Below are positions 26,197-35,520 of a DNA stretch of 64,000 bases, piece after piece; within the stretch, counting starts at the first letter, position 1; each line of letters begins with the position of its first letter. Source of the stretch: Pseudomonas sp. AOB-7 (lineage in GTDB: Bacteria; Pseudomonadota; Gammaproteobacteria; Pseudomonadales; Pseudomonadaceae); contig NZ_RFFK01000010.1 of the NCBI RefSeq assembly GCF_003696305.1, positions 62,001-126,000 on the forward strand. The letters are read 5' to 3'. The notes beneath the pieces were generated by a model. It did not search any database and had not been told where the DNA came from. It saw nothing but the letters and a program-made list of their open reading frames with translations. The position numbers and the translations under genes were made by a program.

Positions 26197-26301
26197 GGTC
26201 GGGCCGCGACCTGGCGCGGCGGCCGGCATTCTAGCGATTTCCTGACTCGAAGGGTAACTTTTTAACCCGCGGCGGACGGGCGGTCATTTCTTGTACAGCG
26301 T

Positions 26302-26565
26302 TCAGGCCTGCATAAAGCGCAGCCCGGCCCCTTCGGCATCCACCCGCACCACCTCCATCTGCAGCACCGGCGCCTCGATCGGCAGGTCCTGCACCTGGCC
26401 GCTGACCCGGTCGCCGACGCTCAGCGCGGCCATCTGCGGATGCCGCACGTAGACACCGCTGTCGGACAGGTCGCGGGTCTGCGCCACCAGTTCGCCGAAG
26501 CTGGGGTGGCAGATCTTGATCCGGCACTTGATCGGGGTGCGTACCTGGTGACGCTGATTCGACAT
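26302..26565 (-). CDS. PilZ-domain protein
   Basis: This 87-residue single-domain protein has the c-di-GMP-binding PilZ signature: an N-terminal RHQVR arginine pair and DLSDSGVYV (D/N-x-S-x-x-G) near residues 31-39. Such stand-alone PilZ proteins bind c-di-GMP and act on motility or surface functions. The partner is unknown. The start at 26565 keeps the RxxxR motif at residues 5-9. Confidence 0.88.
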   Translation of the reverse strand: MSNQRHQVRTPIKCRIKICHPSFGELVAQTRDLSDSGVYVRHPQMAALSVGDRVSGQVQDLPIEAPVLQMEVVRVDAEGAGLRFMQA

Positions 26566-26640
26566 GGCGGGGCTTCCATTCGGCGCGGAGGATGCCGCCT
26601 TTAATAACGCAAAACGTCGGCAAATCCCAAGGATTGGCGG

Positions 26641-26665
26641 AAAAAAGGCGCCATCGCGGCGCCTT
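26641..26665 (-). terminator. Rho-independent terminator of the acyltransferase gene
   Basis: Stem AAGGCGCC/GGCGCCTT (26645-26652, 26658-26665) is followed on the minus strand by six T, 3 bp after the acyltransferase stop. Confidence 0.85.
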
Positions 26666-26668
26666 GCT

Positions 26669-27577
26669 TCAGTACCACTTGGCCTCGCCGTCCGGACGTT
26701 TCTTGAAGCGTTTCATGCTCCACATGTACTGACTCGGGTAGTTGCGCACGTAGCGCGACACCACTTCGCTCATGGCCGCCACGCCTTCTTCCACGTTCTC
26801 GCTGTACATGCCTTCGGGTGCCGCTTCGAGGATCACCTTGTAGCCGCTGCCGTCCGGCAGGCGCAGCGCATGCAGGAACACGCCGACCGCCTTGCCGCCG
26901 GCGAGCATGCCGGGGACGAACTTGCTGGTCAGCGCGGTGGTGCCGAGAAAGGGCACGAAAACGCCGGCGGAACGGCTCGGCTCGGGATCGGCCGGAATGC
27001 CTACGGCGCCGCCTTTGCGCACTTCCTTGATGACGCTGAGGATGCCCTCCTTGGTCGAGGGCGCCACGCGGTTGCCCATCTGCACGCGCTGCTGCTGCAG
27101 CAGCTCGTCGACCGCCTTGAGCTTGGGTGGGCGGTAGAAAATGATCGGTTTGCACTGGTTGCAGTAGAAGTGGTTGAGCACTTCCCAGTTGCCCAGGTGG
27201 CTGGTGATGCCGACCACGCCCTTGCCCGAGGCCAGCGCCTGCTGCAGCACGTCCAGGCCTTCCACTTGGCGGATCAGCTTGAGCGATTTCTGCGCCGGCC
27301 AGATCCAGGCGCAGGCGCTTTCGGTGAGGGTCTTGCCGATGTCCTTGAGGCTCTGCCCGACCAGACGATCCAGTTCGGCCTGATTCAGCTCGGGAAAGCA
27401 CTTGCTCAGGTTGATGCGCACCACGTCGCGCGAGCCGTTGGGCAATTTCCACATCAGCCAGCCGATGGCATTGCCCACCGCTTGCACGGCGCGCCAGGGC
27501 AGCAGGGCGAACAGACGGAGAAAGCCGACCACCAGCCGGCCTTTGAATGCTTCCACGAATGACTCCAGGGGTTGCAT
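26669..27577 (-). CDS. htrB: Lipid A biosynthesis (lauroyl) acyltransferase
   Basis: This 302-residue LpxL/LpxM-family protein adds a secondary acyl chain to lipid A. It has an N-terminal hydrophobic anchor (about 8-35), the catalytic H-x4-E in TSHLGNWEVL near residue 135 and the conserved FYRPPK block near 155. It is the positional counterpart of the htrB-like gene near oriC in P. aeruginosa; which acyl chain it transfers cannot be told from sequence. Confidence 0.9.
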   Translation of the reverse strand: MQPLESFVEAFKGRLVVGFLRLFALLPWRAVQAVGNAIGWLMWKLPNGSRDVVRINLSKCFPELNQAELDRLVGQSLKDIGKTLTESACAWIWPAQKSLKLIRQVEGLDVLQQALASGKGVVGITSHLGNWEVLNHFYCNQCKPIIFYRPPKLKAVDELLQQQRVQMGNRVAPSTKEGILSVIKEVRKGGAVGIPADPEPSRSAGVFVPFLGTTALTSKFVPGMLAGGKAVGVFLHALRLPDGSGYKVILEAAPEGMYSENVEEGVAAMSEVVSRYVRNYPSQYMWSMKRFKKRPDGEAKWY

Positions 27578-27647
27578 GAAAAGCCGGCATTGTACCCGCC
27601 ATGGTCAGATCACGTAGCCCGGATGCGATCTGTGGCCGCTGCGGCCT

Positions 27648-28214
27648 TCAGGCCGTCGCCGCCGAACCGCTCAACGCGGGGTAACGGTCGCAGTCGGTGG
27701 TGTGGTCCATCACCATGCCCGTGGCCTGCATGAAGGCATAGCAGATGGTCGGCCCGACGAAGTTGAAGCCCGCCTTGCGCAACGCCTTGCTCATCGCCTC
27801 GGCCTCGGGCGTCACCGCCAGCATCTGGCTGCGGTCGCTGAAATGATTGATCTTCGGCGCGCCGCCGACGAAGGACCAGAGCCAGGTCACCGGATCCTCC
27901 AGCTTCAGCCAGGCCTGGGCATTCTGCCGCACGGCCTTGAGCTTGAGGCGGTTGCGGATGATGCCGGGTTCCTGCATCAGCGCCTCGATTTCCTCGTCGC
28001 TCAGCCGCGCCAGGCGTTCGGGCTCGAAGCCATGCAGCACCTGACGGTAGCGCTCGCGCTTCTTCAGCACGGTGATCCACGACAGCCCGGCCTGGGCCCC
28101 TTCGAGCAGCAGCATCTCGAACAGCGCGCGCGGCTCGCGCTGCGGCACGCCCCATTCCTCGTCGTGGTAGGCCTGGTACAGCGGATCATCGGTACACCAG
28201 AAGCAGCGGGGCAT
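27648..28214 (-). CDS. tag: DNA-3-methyladenine glycosylase I
   Basis: Tag excises 3-methyladenine from alkylated DNA. The 188-residue protein starts with the zinc-binding MPRCFWC motif, continues YHDEEWGVP, has the core SWITVLKKRERYRQVL helix-hairpin region and ends with the HTTDCDRY zinc ligands. It is divergent from glyQ over a 160-bp gap that must hold both promoters. A half REP unit (GTAGCCCGGATG) lies after its stop near 27614. Confidence 0.95.
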   Translation of the reverse strand: MPRCFWCTDDPLYQAYHDEEWGVPQREPRALFEMLLLEGAQAGLSWITVLKKRERYRQVLHGFEPERLARLSDEEIEALMQEPGIIRNRLKLKAVRQNAQAWLKLEDPVTWLWSFVGGAPKINHFSDRSQMLAVTPEAEAMSKALRKAGFNFVGPTICYAFMQATGMVMDHTTDCDRYPALSGSAATA

Positions 28215-28374
28215 GGTCTCGGCCTCGGTCGCGGGAGATGGCTCGGACTATAGCAGTAAAACAGCTGGATATAAATACAGTCTCGCGAAGCCGGGCGCGC
28301 CTGATCCTGCGGGCTGCGCCCAGTTTCGATATACTCCCCGGCTTTCCGTCGCAGCCTCAACAGGTGAATTTTTC

Positions 28375-29367
28375 GTGAGCCAGACCAAGCCTGCCGTGCG
28401 CACCTTCCAGGACCTGATCCTGGCCCTGCAGAACTACTGGGCCGAGCAGGGCTGCGTGGTGCTGCAGCCCTACGACATGGAAGTGGGCGCCGGGACCTTC
28501 CACACCGCCACCTTTCTGCGCGCCGTCGGTCCCGAGACCTGGAACGCCGCCTACGTGCAGCCCTCGCGCCGTCCGGCCGACGGCCGCTACGGCGAGAACC
28601 CCAACCGCCTGCAGCATTACTACCAGTTCCAGGTGGTCTTGAAACCGAACCCGGAGAACTTCCAGGAGCTGTACCTGGGTTCGCTGCAGGCCATCGGCAT
28701 CGACCCGCTGGTGCACGACATCCGCTTCGTCGAGGACAACTGGGAATCGCCGACCCTCGGCGCCTGGGGCCTGGGCTGGGAAATCTGGCTCAACGGCATG
28801 GAAGTCACCCAGTTCACCTACTTCCAGCAGGTCGGCGGCATCGAGTGCTACCCGGTGACCGGCGAGATCACCTACGGCCTGGAGCGCCTGGCCATGTACC
28901 TGCAGGGCGTCGACTCGGTCTACGACCTGATCTGGACCGACGGCCCGTTCGGCACCGTGACCTACGGCGACGTGTTCCACCAGAACGAGGTGGAGCAGTC
29001 CACCTACAACTTCGAGCACGCCAACGTCGACAAGCTGTTCGAGCTGTTCGATTTCTACGAGAGCGAAGCCAATCGCCTGATCGAGCTGCAGCTGCCGCTG
29101 CCGACCTACGAGATGGTGCTCAAGGCCTCGCACACCTTCAACCTGCTCGACGCCCGCCGCGCCATCTCGGTGACCGCGCGTCAGCAGTACATCCTGCGCG
29201 TGCGCACCCTGGCCCGCGCCGTGGCGCAAAGCTACCTGCAGGCGCGTGCCCGCCTCGGCTTCCCCATGGCCAGCGCCGAACTGCGTGACGAAGTACTGGC
29301 CAAGCTCAAGGATGCAGGTCTCCTGCAAGACGAAGACCTGGGCAACACCCTGGAGGCGCAAGCATGA
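28375..29367 (+). CDS. glyQ: Glycyl-tRNA synthetase alpha subunit
   Basis: GlyQ is the catalytic class II subunit of the alpha2-beta2 bacterial glycyl-tRNA synthetase. The 330-residue protein opens with SQTKPAVRTFQDLIL and carries class II motifs (QPSRRPADGRYGENPNR and the GLERLAMYLQG block). The start is GTG at 28375 with AGGTGA upstream; longer frames have no ribosome site. The C terminus runs about 15 residues past the length I recall for P. aeruginosa GlyQ (315) and overlaps glyS by four bases. Confidence 0.96.
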   Translation: MSQTKPAVRTFQDLILALQNYWAEQGCVVLQPYDMEVGAGTFHTATFLRAVGPETWNAAYVQPSRRPADGRYGENPNRLQHYYQFQVVLKPNPENFQELYLGSLQAIGIDPLVHDIRFVEDNWESPTLGAWGLGWEIWLNGMEVTQFTYFQQVGGIECYPVTGEITYGLERLAMYLQGVDSVYDLIWTDGPFGTVTYGDVFHQNEVEQSTYNFEHANVDKLFELFDFYESEANRLIELQLPLPTYEMVLKASHTFNLLDARRAISVTARQQYILRVRTLARAVAQSYLQARARLGFPMASAELRDEVLAKLKDAGLLQDEDLGNTLEAQA

Positions 29368-31418
29368 GTGCACAAGATTTCCTGGTCGAACTGGGCACCG
29401 AAGAGCTGCCACCAAAAGCCCTGAAGAGCCTCGGTGAGGCCTTCCTCGCCGGTATCGAGAAAGGCCTCAAGGCCGCCGGGCTGGGCTACACCGCCAGCCG
29501 CGTATACGCCGCGCCGCGCCGCCTGGCAGTGCTGATCGAGCAGCTCGAAGAGCAACAGGCCGACCGCAGCATGAACCTCGACGGTCCGCCGATCCAGGCC
29601 GCCTTCGACGCCGACGGCAAGCCGACCCAGGCCGCCCTGGGCTTCGCCCGCAAGTGCGGGGTGGACATCGCCGAGATCGACCGCAGCGGCGCGAAACTGC
29701 GCTTCGCCCAGCACATCCCCGGCCAGCCGGCGGTGCAGCTGCTGCCGACCATAGTGCAGGATTCGCTGAACGACCTGCCGATCCCCAAACGCATGCGCTG
29801 GGCCGATCGCCGCGACGAGTTCGTCCGTCCCACCCAGTGGCTGGTGATGCTGTTCGGCGACGCCGTGGTCGACTGCGAGATCCTCGCGCAGAAGGCCGGC
29901 CGCGTGTCCCGCGGCCACCGCTTCCACGCCAACCGCGAGGTGCGCATCGGCAGCCCGGCCAGCTACGCCGAGGACCTGCGCAGCGCCTATGTGCTGGCCG
30001 ACTTCGCCGAGCGCCGCGAGCTCATCGGCCGTCGCGTCGACGAGCTGGCCGCCGCCGAGCAGGGCACGGCCATCGTGCCGCCGGCGCTGCTGGACGAAGT
30101 GACCGCGCTGGTCGAGTGGCCGGTGCCGCTGGTCTGCTCCTTCGAGGAACGCTTCCTCGAGGTGCCGCAGGAGGCGCTGATCAGCACCATGCAGGACAAC
30201 CAGAAGTACTTCTGCCTGCTCGATGCCAAGGGCAAGCTGCTGCCGCGTTTCATCACCGTGGCCAACGTCGAGTCCAAGGACCCGGCGCAGATCGTCGCCG
30301 GCAACGAGAAGGTGGTGCGCCCGCGCCTGACCGACGCCGAGTTCTTCTTCAAGCAGGACAAGAAGCACAAGCTCGAAGGCTTCAACCAGCGCCTGGCCAA
30401 CGTGGTGTTCCAGGCCCAGCTCGGCTCGGTCTACGACAAGGCCCAGCGCGTCTCCGCCCTGGCCGGTTTCATCGCCGGGCAGATCGGTGGCGACGCCCAG
30501 CGCGCCGCCCGCGCCGGCCTGCTGTGCAAGTGCGACCTGGCCACCGAGATGGTCGGTGAATTCCCCGAGATGCAGGGCATCGCCGGCTACTACTACGCGC
30601 TCAACGACGGCGAGCCGCAGGACGTCGCCCTGGCCCTCAACGAGCAGTACATGCCGCGTGGGGCAGGGGCGGAGCTGCCGAGCACCCTGACCGGCGCTGC
30701 CGTGGCGGTGGCCGACAAGCTCGACACCCTGGTCGGCATCTTCGGCATCGGCATGCTGCCCACCGGCTCCAAGGACCCCTACGCCCTGCGTCGCGCGGCG
30801 CTGGGGATTCTGCGGATCCTGATCGAGAAGGACCTGGATCTCGACCTGGCCGCCGCCGTGGCCTTCGCCATCGAGCAGTTCGGGGACAAGATCAAGGCCG
30901 ACGGGCTGGGCAATCAGGTGCTGGACTTTATCTTCGACCGCCTGCGCGCCCGCTACGAGGACGAAGGCGTCGAGGTCGCGGTGTACCAGGCGGTGCGCGC
31001 GGTCGGCCCGACCTCGCCGCTGGACTTCGACCAGCGCGTGCAGGCTGTGCAGGCGTTCCGCGCCCTGCCGCAGGCCGCCGCCCTGGCCGCGGCGAACAAG
31101 CGCGTGTCCAACCTGCTGAGCAAGGCCGAAGGCGGCATCGCCGCCCAGGTCGAGGCGCACTACTTCGACAGCCCCAGCGAGTTCGCCCTCAACGCCGCGA
31201 TCCAGCAGGCCGACCAGGCCGTGCAACCGCTGGCCGCGTCGCGTCAGTACAGCCAGGCGCTGAGCCAGCTGGCCAGCCTGCGCGAGCCGGTGGACGCCTT
31301 CTTCGAGGCGGTGCTGGTCAACGCCGAAGACGCCAAGGTACGCGCCAACCGCTACGCCCTGCTGGCCCGCCTGCGCGGGCTGTTCCTCGGCGTGGCGGAT
31401 ATCTCGGTGCTGGGCTGA
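29364..31418 (+). CDS. glyS: Glycyl-tRNA synthetase beta subunit
   Basis: GlyS is the 684-residue tRNA-recognition subunit that pairs with GlyQ. It begins with the family's DFLVELGTEELPPKAL, has HD-like and core domains in the middle (FKQDKKHKLEGF) and a C-terminal anticodon-binding region (DFIFDRLRARYEDEGV). The ATGA overlap with glyQ couples the subunits. Confidence 0.97.
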   Translation: MSAQDFLVELGTEELPPKALKSLGEAFLAGIEKGLKAAGLGYTASRVYAAPRRLAVLIEQLEEQQADRSMNLDGPPIQAAFDADGKPTQAALGFARKCGVDIAEIDRSGAKLRFAQHIPGQPAVQLLPTIVQDSLNDLPIPKRMRWADRRDEFVRPTQWLVMLFGDAVVDCEILAQKAGRVSRGHRFHANREVRIGSPASYAEDLRSAYVLADFAERRELIGRRVDELAAAEQGTAIVPPALLDEVTALVEWPVPLVCSFEERFLEVPQEALISTMQDNQKYFCLLDAKGKLLPRFITVANVESKDPAQIVAGNEKVVRPRLTDAEFFFKQDKKHKLEGFNQRLANVVFQAQLGSVYDKAQRVSALAGFIAGQIGGDAQRAARAGLLCKCDLATEMVGEFPEMQGIAGYYYALNDGEPQDVALALNEQYMPRGAGAELPSTLTGAAVAVADKLDTLVGIFGIGMLPTGSKDPYALRRAALGILRILIEKDLDLDLAAAVAFAIEQFGDKIKADGLGNQVLDFIFDRLRARYEDEGVEVAVYQAVRAVGPTSPLDFDQRVQAVQAFRALPQAAALAAANKRVSNLLSKAEGGIAAQVEAHYFDSPSEFALNAAIQQADQAVQPLAASRQYSQALSQLASLREPVDAFFEAVLVNAEDAKVRANRYALLARLRGLFLGVADISVLG

Positions 31419-31430
31419 CGCCAGCCGCGG

Positions 31431-31493
31431 CAAGCTCCAAGCTTCGAGCGGCAAGCTGTCCGCCCTGACTTGGAGCTTGCGCCTTGGAGCTTG
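31431..31493. repeat. CTTGGAGCTTG repeat cluster between glyS and gmhB
   Basis: Two direct copies of CTTGGAGCTTG (31469-31479 and 31483-31493) lie downstream of an inverted copy, CAAGCTCCAAG (31431-31441). The second direct copy supplies the GGAG ribosome site of gmhB. The family looks like the CTTG/CAAG palindromic repeats seen between genes in pseudomonads. Confidence 0.7.
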
Positions 31494-31498
31494 TAGCT

Positions 31499-32029
31499 AT
31501 GAAGTTGCTGATTCTCGACCGCGACGGCGTCATCAACCAGGACTCCGACGCCTATATCAAGAGCCTGGACGAGTGGATTCCGATCCCTTCGTCCATCGCC
31601 GCCATCGCCCGCCTGTCGCGCGCCGGCTGGACCGTGGCGGTGGCCACCAACCAATCCGGCATCGCCCGTGGCTACTACGACCTGGCCACCCTCGAAGCCA
31701 TGCACGCGCGCCTGCGCGAACTGGTGGCGGAGCAGGGCGGCGACCTCGGCCTGATCCTCCACTGCCCGCACGGGCCGGACGACGGCTGCGCCTGCCGCAA
31801 GCCGAAACCGGGCCTGCTGCAGGGCATTGCCGCGCACTACGGCACGCCATTGGCAGGCGTGTGGTTCGTCGGCGACAGCAGCGGTGACCTGCAGGCCGCG
31901 CAAGCCGTCGACTGTCAGCCCGTGCTGGTGAAAACCGGCAAGGGCGAACGTACCCTGGCCAAACCGTTGCCGCCGGGAACCCTGGTATTCGATGATCTGG
32001 CGGCCGTCGCCGATCAACTGCTCTCATAA
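31499..32029 (+). CDS. gmhB: D-glycero-D-manno-heptose 1,7-bisphosphate 7-phosphatase
   Basis: GmhB removes the 7-phosphate in ADP-heptose synthesis for the LPS core. This 176-residue HAD phosphatase has nucleophile D7 and acid D9 in DRDGVIN, the TNQSGI threonine/asparagine motif, a zinc-binding loop CPHGPDDGCACRKPKP near residue 92 and the GDSSGDLQAA acidic motif. The ATG at 31499 is preceded at 9 bp by GGAG lying inside a repeat. It is 13 bp from plsC. Confidence 0.94.
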   Translation: MKLLILDRDGVINQDSDAYIKSLDEWIPIPSSIAAIARLSRAGWTVAVATNQSGIARGYYDLATLEAMHARLRELVAEQGGDLGLILHCPHGPDDGCACRKPKPGLLQGIAAHYGTPLAGVWFVGDSSGDLQAAQAVDCQPVLVKTGKGERTLAKPLPPGTLVFDDLAAVADQLLS

Positions 32030-32042
32030 GGTGCAAGGCTCC

Positions 32043-32810
32043 ATGACGATATCGCAGGCCCTCAGAACCACGCTCTTCTACCTGCTCCTGTCGTCCAGCG
32101 CCTTTCTCTGGTGCATCGTCAGCGTACTGGCGGCGCCCTTCCTGCCGTTCCGTCGGCGCTACCGCTTCGTCATCCAGAACTGGTGCCGCTGCGCGGTGTG
32201 GCTGGCCAGGGTGGTGGTCGGCATCCGCTACCAGGTGCGCGGCCTGGAGCACATCCCCGCGCAGCCCTGCGTGATCCTGGCCAACCACCAGAGCACCTGG
32301 GAGACCTTCTTCCTCTCCGCGCTGTTCGAGCCGCTGTCCCAGGTGGTCAAACGCGAGCTGCTGCGCGTGCCGTTCTTCGGCTGGGCCATGGCCCTGCTCA
32401 AGCCCATCGCCATCGACCGCAGCAACCCCAAGGCGGCGCTCAAGCAGCTGGCCAAGCAGGGCGACGAACGCCTCAAGCAGGGCGCCTGGGTGCTGATCTT
32501 CCCCGAGGGCACGCGCATTCCGCCGGGCCAGATCGGTAAGTTCTCCCGCGGCGGCGCGTCGCTGGCGGTGAACGCCGGTCTGCCGCTGCTGCCCATCGCC
32601 CACAATGCCGGCGAGTTCTGGCCCAAGCAGGGCTGGGGCAAGCGCCCCGGCACCGTGCAGGTGATCATCGGCGCACCGATGCACGCCGAAGGCGAGGGCC
32701 CGCGCGCCATCGCCGAACTCAACGAACGCGCCTTCGCCTGGGTCTGCGAACGGCAGACCGAACTGCGCGGCGCCGCGCCGCAACTGGCCAGCCTCGCCGA
32801 GCAGGCCTGA
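32043..32810 (+). CDS. plsC: 1-acyl-sn-glycerol-3-phosphate acyltransferase
   Basis: This enzyme acylates lysophosphatidic acid to phosphatidic acid at the inner membrane. The 255-residue protein has two N-terminal hydrophobic segments (about 8-40 and 55-70), the catalytic H-x4-E in ANHQSTWETFF near residue 82 and the FPEGTRIPPG glycerophosphate motif near 154. The ATG at 32043 gives the family length. It is equivalent in position to the acyltransferase next to gyrB in P. aeruginosa. Confidence 0.92.
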   Translation: MTISQALRTTLFYLLLSSSAFLWCIVSVLAAPFLPFRRRYRFVIQNWCRCAVWLARVVVGIRYQVRGLEHIPAQPCVILANHQSTWETFFLSALFEPLSQVVKRELLRVPFFGWAMALLKPIAIDRSNPKAALKQLAKQGDERLKQGAWVLIFPEGTRIPPGQIGKFSRGGASLAVNAGLPLLPIAHNAGEFWPKQGWGKRPGTVQVIIGAPMHAEGEGPRAIAELNERAFAWVCERQTELRGAAPQLASLAEQA

Positions 32811-33014
32811 CTAGTCCGCTGTGGATAAGCTGTGGGCGAACGGTAGGAAAGGCGCCAGATCTTCCTATAGCCCATTGATTTTTATGGGTATTTTTCTCTG
32901 AAGCGGTATCACCGCCACCGGGCATAAGTTGTCCGGAACAAGGACTCCCGAGGCCGGCGCGCCTGCTCGCTCGACGATCAGCTCAACTTGATCCTCAGTT
33001 AATGGCAGCACTTA
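32811..33014. other. Intergenic stretch with one perfect DnaA box
   Basis: This non-coding gap lies between plsC and the gyrB terminator. It contains a perfect DnaA-box 9-mer, TGTGGATAA at 32820-32828, and an AT-rich CCCAT-TGATTTTT-ATGGG hairpin near 32872-32888. No ORF or RNA gene was recognised. Confidence 0.5.
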
Positions 33015-33056
33015 AAACAGAAAGCCCCGGCTGTTTTCAGCCGGGGCTTTCTGTTT
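33015..33056. terminator. Strong bidirectional terminator between plsC and gyrB
   Basis: A 19-bp perfect stem, AAACAGAAAGCCCCGGCTG with its complement, has a TTTT loop and A/T-rich flanks on both sides. It serves gyrB on the minus strand (stop at 33099) and could stop plsC transcripts. Confidence 0.9.
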
Positions 33057-33098
33057 ACGACGCGGCCAATCATCTGCTTGGCCTGATCTTGCTGCCGA

Positions 33099-35516
33099 TC
33101 AGAAGTCCAGGTTGGACACCGCCAGGGCGTTGGACTCGATGAAGTCGCGGCGCGGCTCCACGGCATCGCCCATCAGGGTGTTGAAGATCTGGTCGGCGGC
33201 GATGGCGTCCTCGATGGTTACCTTGAGCATGCGGCGCACTTCCGGGTCCATGGTGGTTTCCCACAGCTGCTCCGGGTTCATCTCGCCGAGCCCCTTGTAG
33301 CGCTGGATGCTGTGGCGCTTGGTGCTCTCGCTCATCAGCCATTCCAGGCCTTCCTTGAAGCTGGTCACCGGCTTCTTGCGCTCGCCGCGCTGTACGTAGG
33401 CGCCGTCTTCCAGCAGGTTGTTGAGCTGCTCGCCGAGCGCGGTCACCGTGCGGTAGTCGTTGCTGGCGAAGAAGTCGCGGTTGAAGGTGATGTAGCTGGA
33501 GACGCCGTGGGAGATCAGCTCCACCTCGGGCAGCCACAGGTGGCGCTCGCGGTCTTCGCGCAGGCTGGTCTTGTACACCAGACCGGACTTCTCCATGACC
33601 TTCAGGCGAGCATCGAGCAGGCCCAGCCAGGCCTGCATGGCACCCTGGTCGGCCAGTTGCTCGACGCTGACGCGCGGCAGGTAGACGAAGTGCTCGGTAA
33701 GCTCGATCGGATACAGACGCGACAGGCGATTGAGGGTCTTCATCACCCCACGGTACTCGCCCACCAGCTTCTCCAGCGCCTCGCCGGCCAGGCCTGGGGC
33801 GCCTTCGTTGACGTGCAGGCTGGCGTCTTCCAGGGCCGACTGGGTCATGTATTCGTCCATGGCCTCGTCGTCCTTGATGTACTGCTCCTGCTTGCCCTTC
33901 TTCACCTTGTACAGCGGCGGCTGGGCGATGTAGATGTAGCCGCGTTCGATCAGCTCCGGCAGCTGGCGGAAGAAGAAGGTCAGCAGCAGGGTGCGGATGT
34001 GCGAGCCGTCGACGTCGGCGTCGGTCATGATGATGATGTTGTGGTAACGCAGCTTGTCGATGTTGTACTCCTCGCGCCCGATACCGCAGCCGAGGGCGGT
34101 GATCAGGGTGCCGACTTCCTGGGAGGAGAGCATCTTGTCGAAGCGGGCTTTTTCCACGTTGAGGATCTTGCCCTTGAGCGGCAGGATCGCCTGGGTCCTG
34201 CGGTTGCGGCCCTGCTTGGCAGAACCGCCCGCGGAGTCACCCTCCACTATGTAGAGTTCGGACAGCGCCGGGTCCTTTTCCTGGCAGTCGGCCAGCTTGC
34301 CGGGCAGCCCGGCAATATCCAGCGCGCCCTTGCGGCGGGTCATCTCGCGGGCCTTGCGCGCGGCTTCGCGGGCGCGGGCAGCGTCGATCATCTTGCCGAC
34401 CACGGCCTTGGCTTCGTTGGGGTTTTCCAGCAGGAAGTCGGCGAAGTACTTGCCCATTTCCTGTTCGACCGCGGTCTTCACTTCGCTGGAGACCAGCTTG
34501 TCCTTGGTCTGCGAGCTGAATTTCGGGTCCGGCACCTTGACCGAGATGATCGCGGTCAAGCCTTCGCGGGCATCGTCACCGGTGGTGCTGACCTTGAACT
34601 TCTTGGCCAGGCCTTCCTGCTCGATATAGGTGTTGAGGTTACGCGTCAGCGCCGAGCGGAAGCCGGCGAGGTGGGTGCCGCCGTCGCGCTGGGGAATGTT
34701 ATTGGTGAAGCACAACAGGTTCTCGTTGAAGCTGTCGTTCCACTGCAGGGCCACTTCCACGCCGACGCCATCGTCGCGCTGCACGTTGAAGTGGAACACC
34801 TGGTTGACCGTGGTCTTGTTGTGGTTGAGGTACTCGACGAAGGCGCGCAGACCGCCCTCGTACTTGAACAGTTCTTCCTTGCCGCTGCGTTCGTCCTTGA
34901 GCAGGATACCGACGCCGGAGTTGAGGAAGGACAGTTCGCGCAGGCGCTTGGCCAGGATGTCCCAGCTAAAGTGGATGTTGTGGAAGGTTTCTTCCGAGGG
35001 CTTGAAATGAATCTGCGTGCCGGTGCCTTCGGTGTCACCAACGGCGGCCAGCGGCGCCTGGGGCACGCCATGCACGTAGGTCTGTTCCCAGATCTTGCCG
35101 CCGCGGCGGATGGTCAGCACCAGTTCCTTGGACAGCGCGTTGACCACCGAAACACCCACGCCATGCAGACCGCCGGAAACCTTGTAGCTGTTGTCGTCGA
35201 ACTTACCGCCGGCGTGCAGCACGGTCATGATCACTTCGGCGGCGGAAACACCTTCTTCCTTGTGGATATCCACCGGAATGCCGCGGCCGTTGTCGCGCAC
35301 GCTGATCGACTCATCCGGATGGATGGTGATGACGATCTCGCTGCAATGCCCGGCCAGGGCCTCGTCGATGGAGTTGTCGACCACCTCGAACACCATGTGG
35401 TGCAGACCGCTGCCATCGTCGGTATCGCCGATGTACATGCCAGGCCGCTTGCGTACGGCATCCAGGCCCTTGAGGACCTTAATGTTATTGGAGTCGTACG
35501 TTTGGTTGTCGCTCAT
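33099..35516 (-). CDS. gyrB: DNA gyrase subunit B
   Basis: GyrB is the ATPase subunit of gyrase, which introduces negative supercoils. The 805-residue protein has the GHKL ATPase domain (NSIDEALAGHCSEI, GRGIPVDIH, GGLHGVGVSVVNAL), the transducer, and the TOPRIM domain (EGDSAGGSAKQGRNR, DADVDGSHI), with the roughly 170-residue insertion in TOPRIM that is typical of Gram-negative GyrB. The ATG at 35516 (MSDNQTY) was chosen; the 21 upstream residues read through a parS site. Confidence 0.98.
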   Translation of the reverse strand: MSDNQTYDSNNIKVLKGLDAVRKRPGMYIGDTDDGSGLHHMVFEVVDNSIDEALAGHCSEIVITIHPDESISVRDNGRGIPVDIHKEEGVSAAEVIMTVLHAGGKFDDNSYKVSGGLHGVGVSVVNALSKELVLTIRRGGKIWEQTYVHGVPQAPLAAVGDTEGTGTQIHFKPSEETFHNIHFSWDILAKRLRELSFLNSGVGILLKDERSGKEELFKYEGGLRAFVEYLNHNKTTVNQVFHFNVQRDDGVGVEVALQWNDSFNENLLCFTNNIPQRDGGTHLAGFRSALTRNLNTYIEQEGLAKKFKVSTTGDDAREGLTAIISVKVPDPKFSSQTKDKLVSSEVKTAVEQEMGKYFADFLLENPNEAKAVVGKMIDAARAREAARKAREMTRRKGALDIAGLPGKLADCQEKDPALSELYIVEGDSAGGSAKQGRNRRTQAILPLKGKILNVEKARFDKMLSSQEVGTLITALGCGIGREEYNIDKLRYHNIIIMTDADVDGSHIRTLLLTFFFRQLPELIERGYIYIAQPPLYKVKKGKQEQYIKDDEAMDEYMTQSALEDASLHVNEGAPGLAGEALEKLVGEYRGVMKTLNRLSRLYPIELTEHFVYLPRVSVEQLADQGAMQAWLGLLDARLKVMEKSGLVYKTSLREDRERHLWLPEVELISHGVSSYITFNRDFFASNDYRTVTALGEQLNNLLEDGAYVQRGERKKPVTSFKEGLEWLMSESTKRHSIQRYKGLGEMNPEQLWETTMDPEVRRMLKVTIEDAIAADQIFNTLMGDAVEPRRDFIESNALAVSNLDF

Positions 35517-35520
35517 GCCT

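Noticed and set aside
29232..31454. 740-residue antisense frame across glyS
   Set aside because: It is a high-GC shadow frame; glyS on the other strand has clear family motifs, and no ribosome site or family is seen here.
31419..31498. Terminator for glyS in the glyS-gmhB gap
   Set aside because: The inverted CTTGGAGCTTG copies could fold, but no U-tract follows, and the sequence fits a dispersed repeat better.
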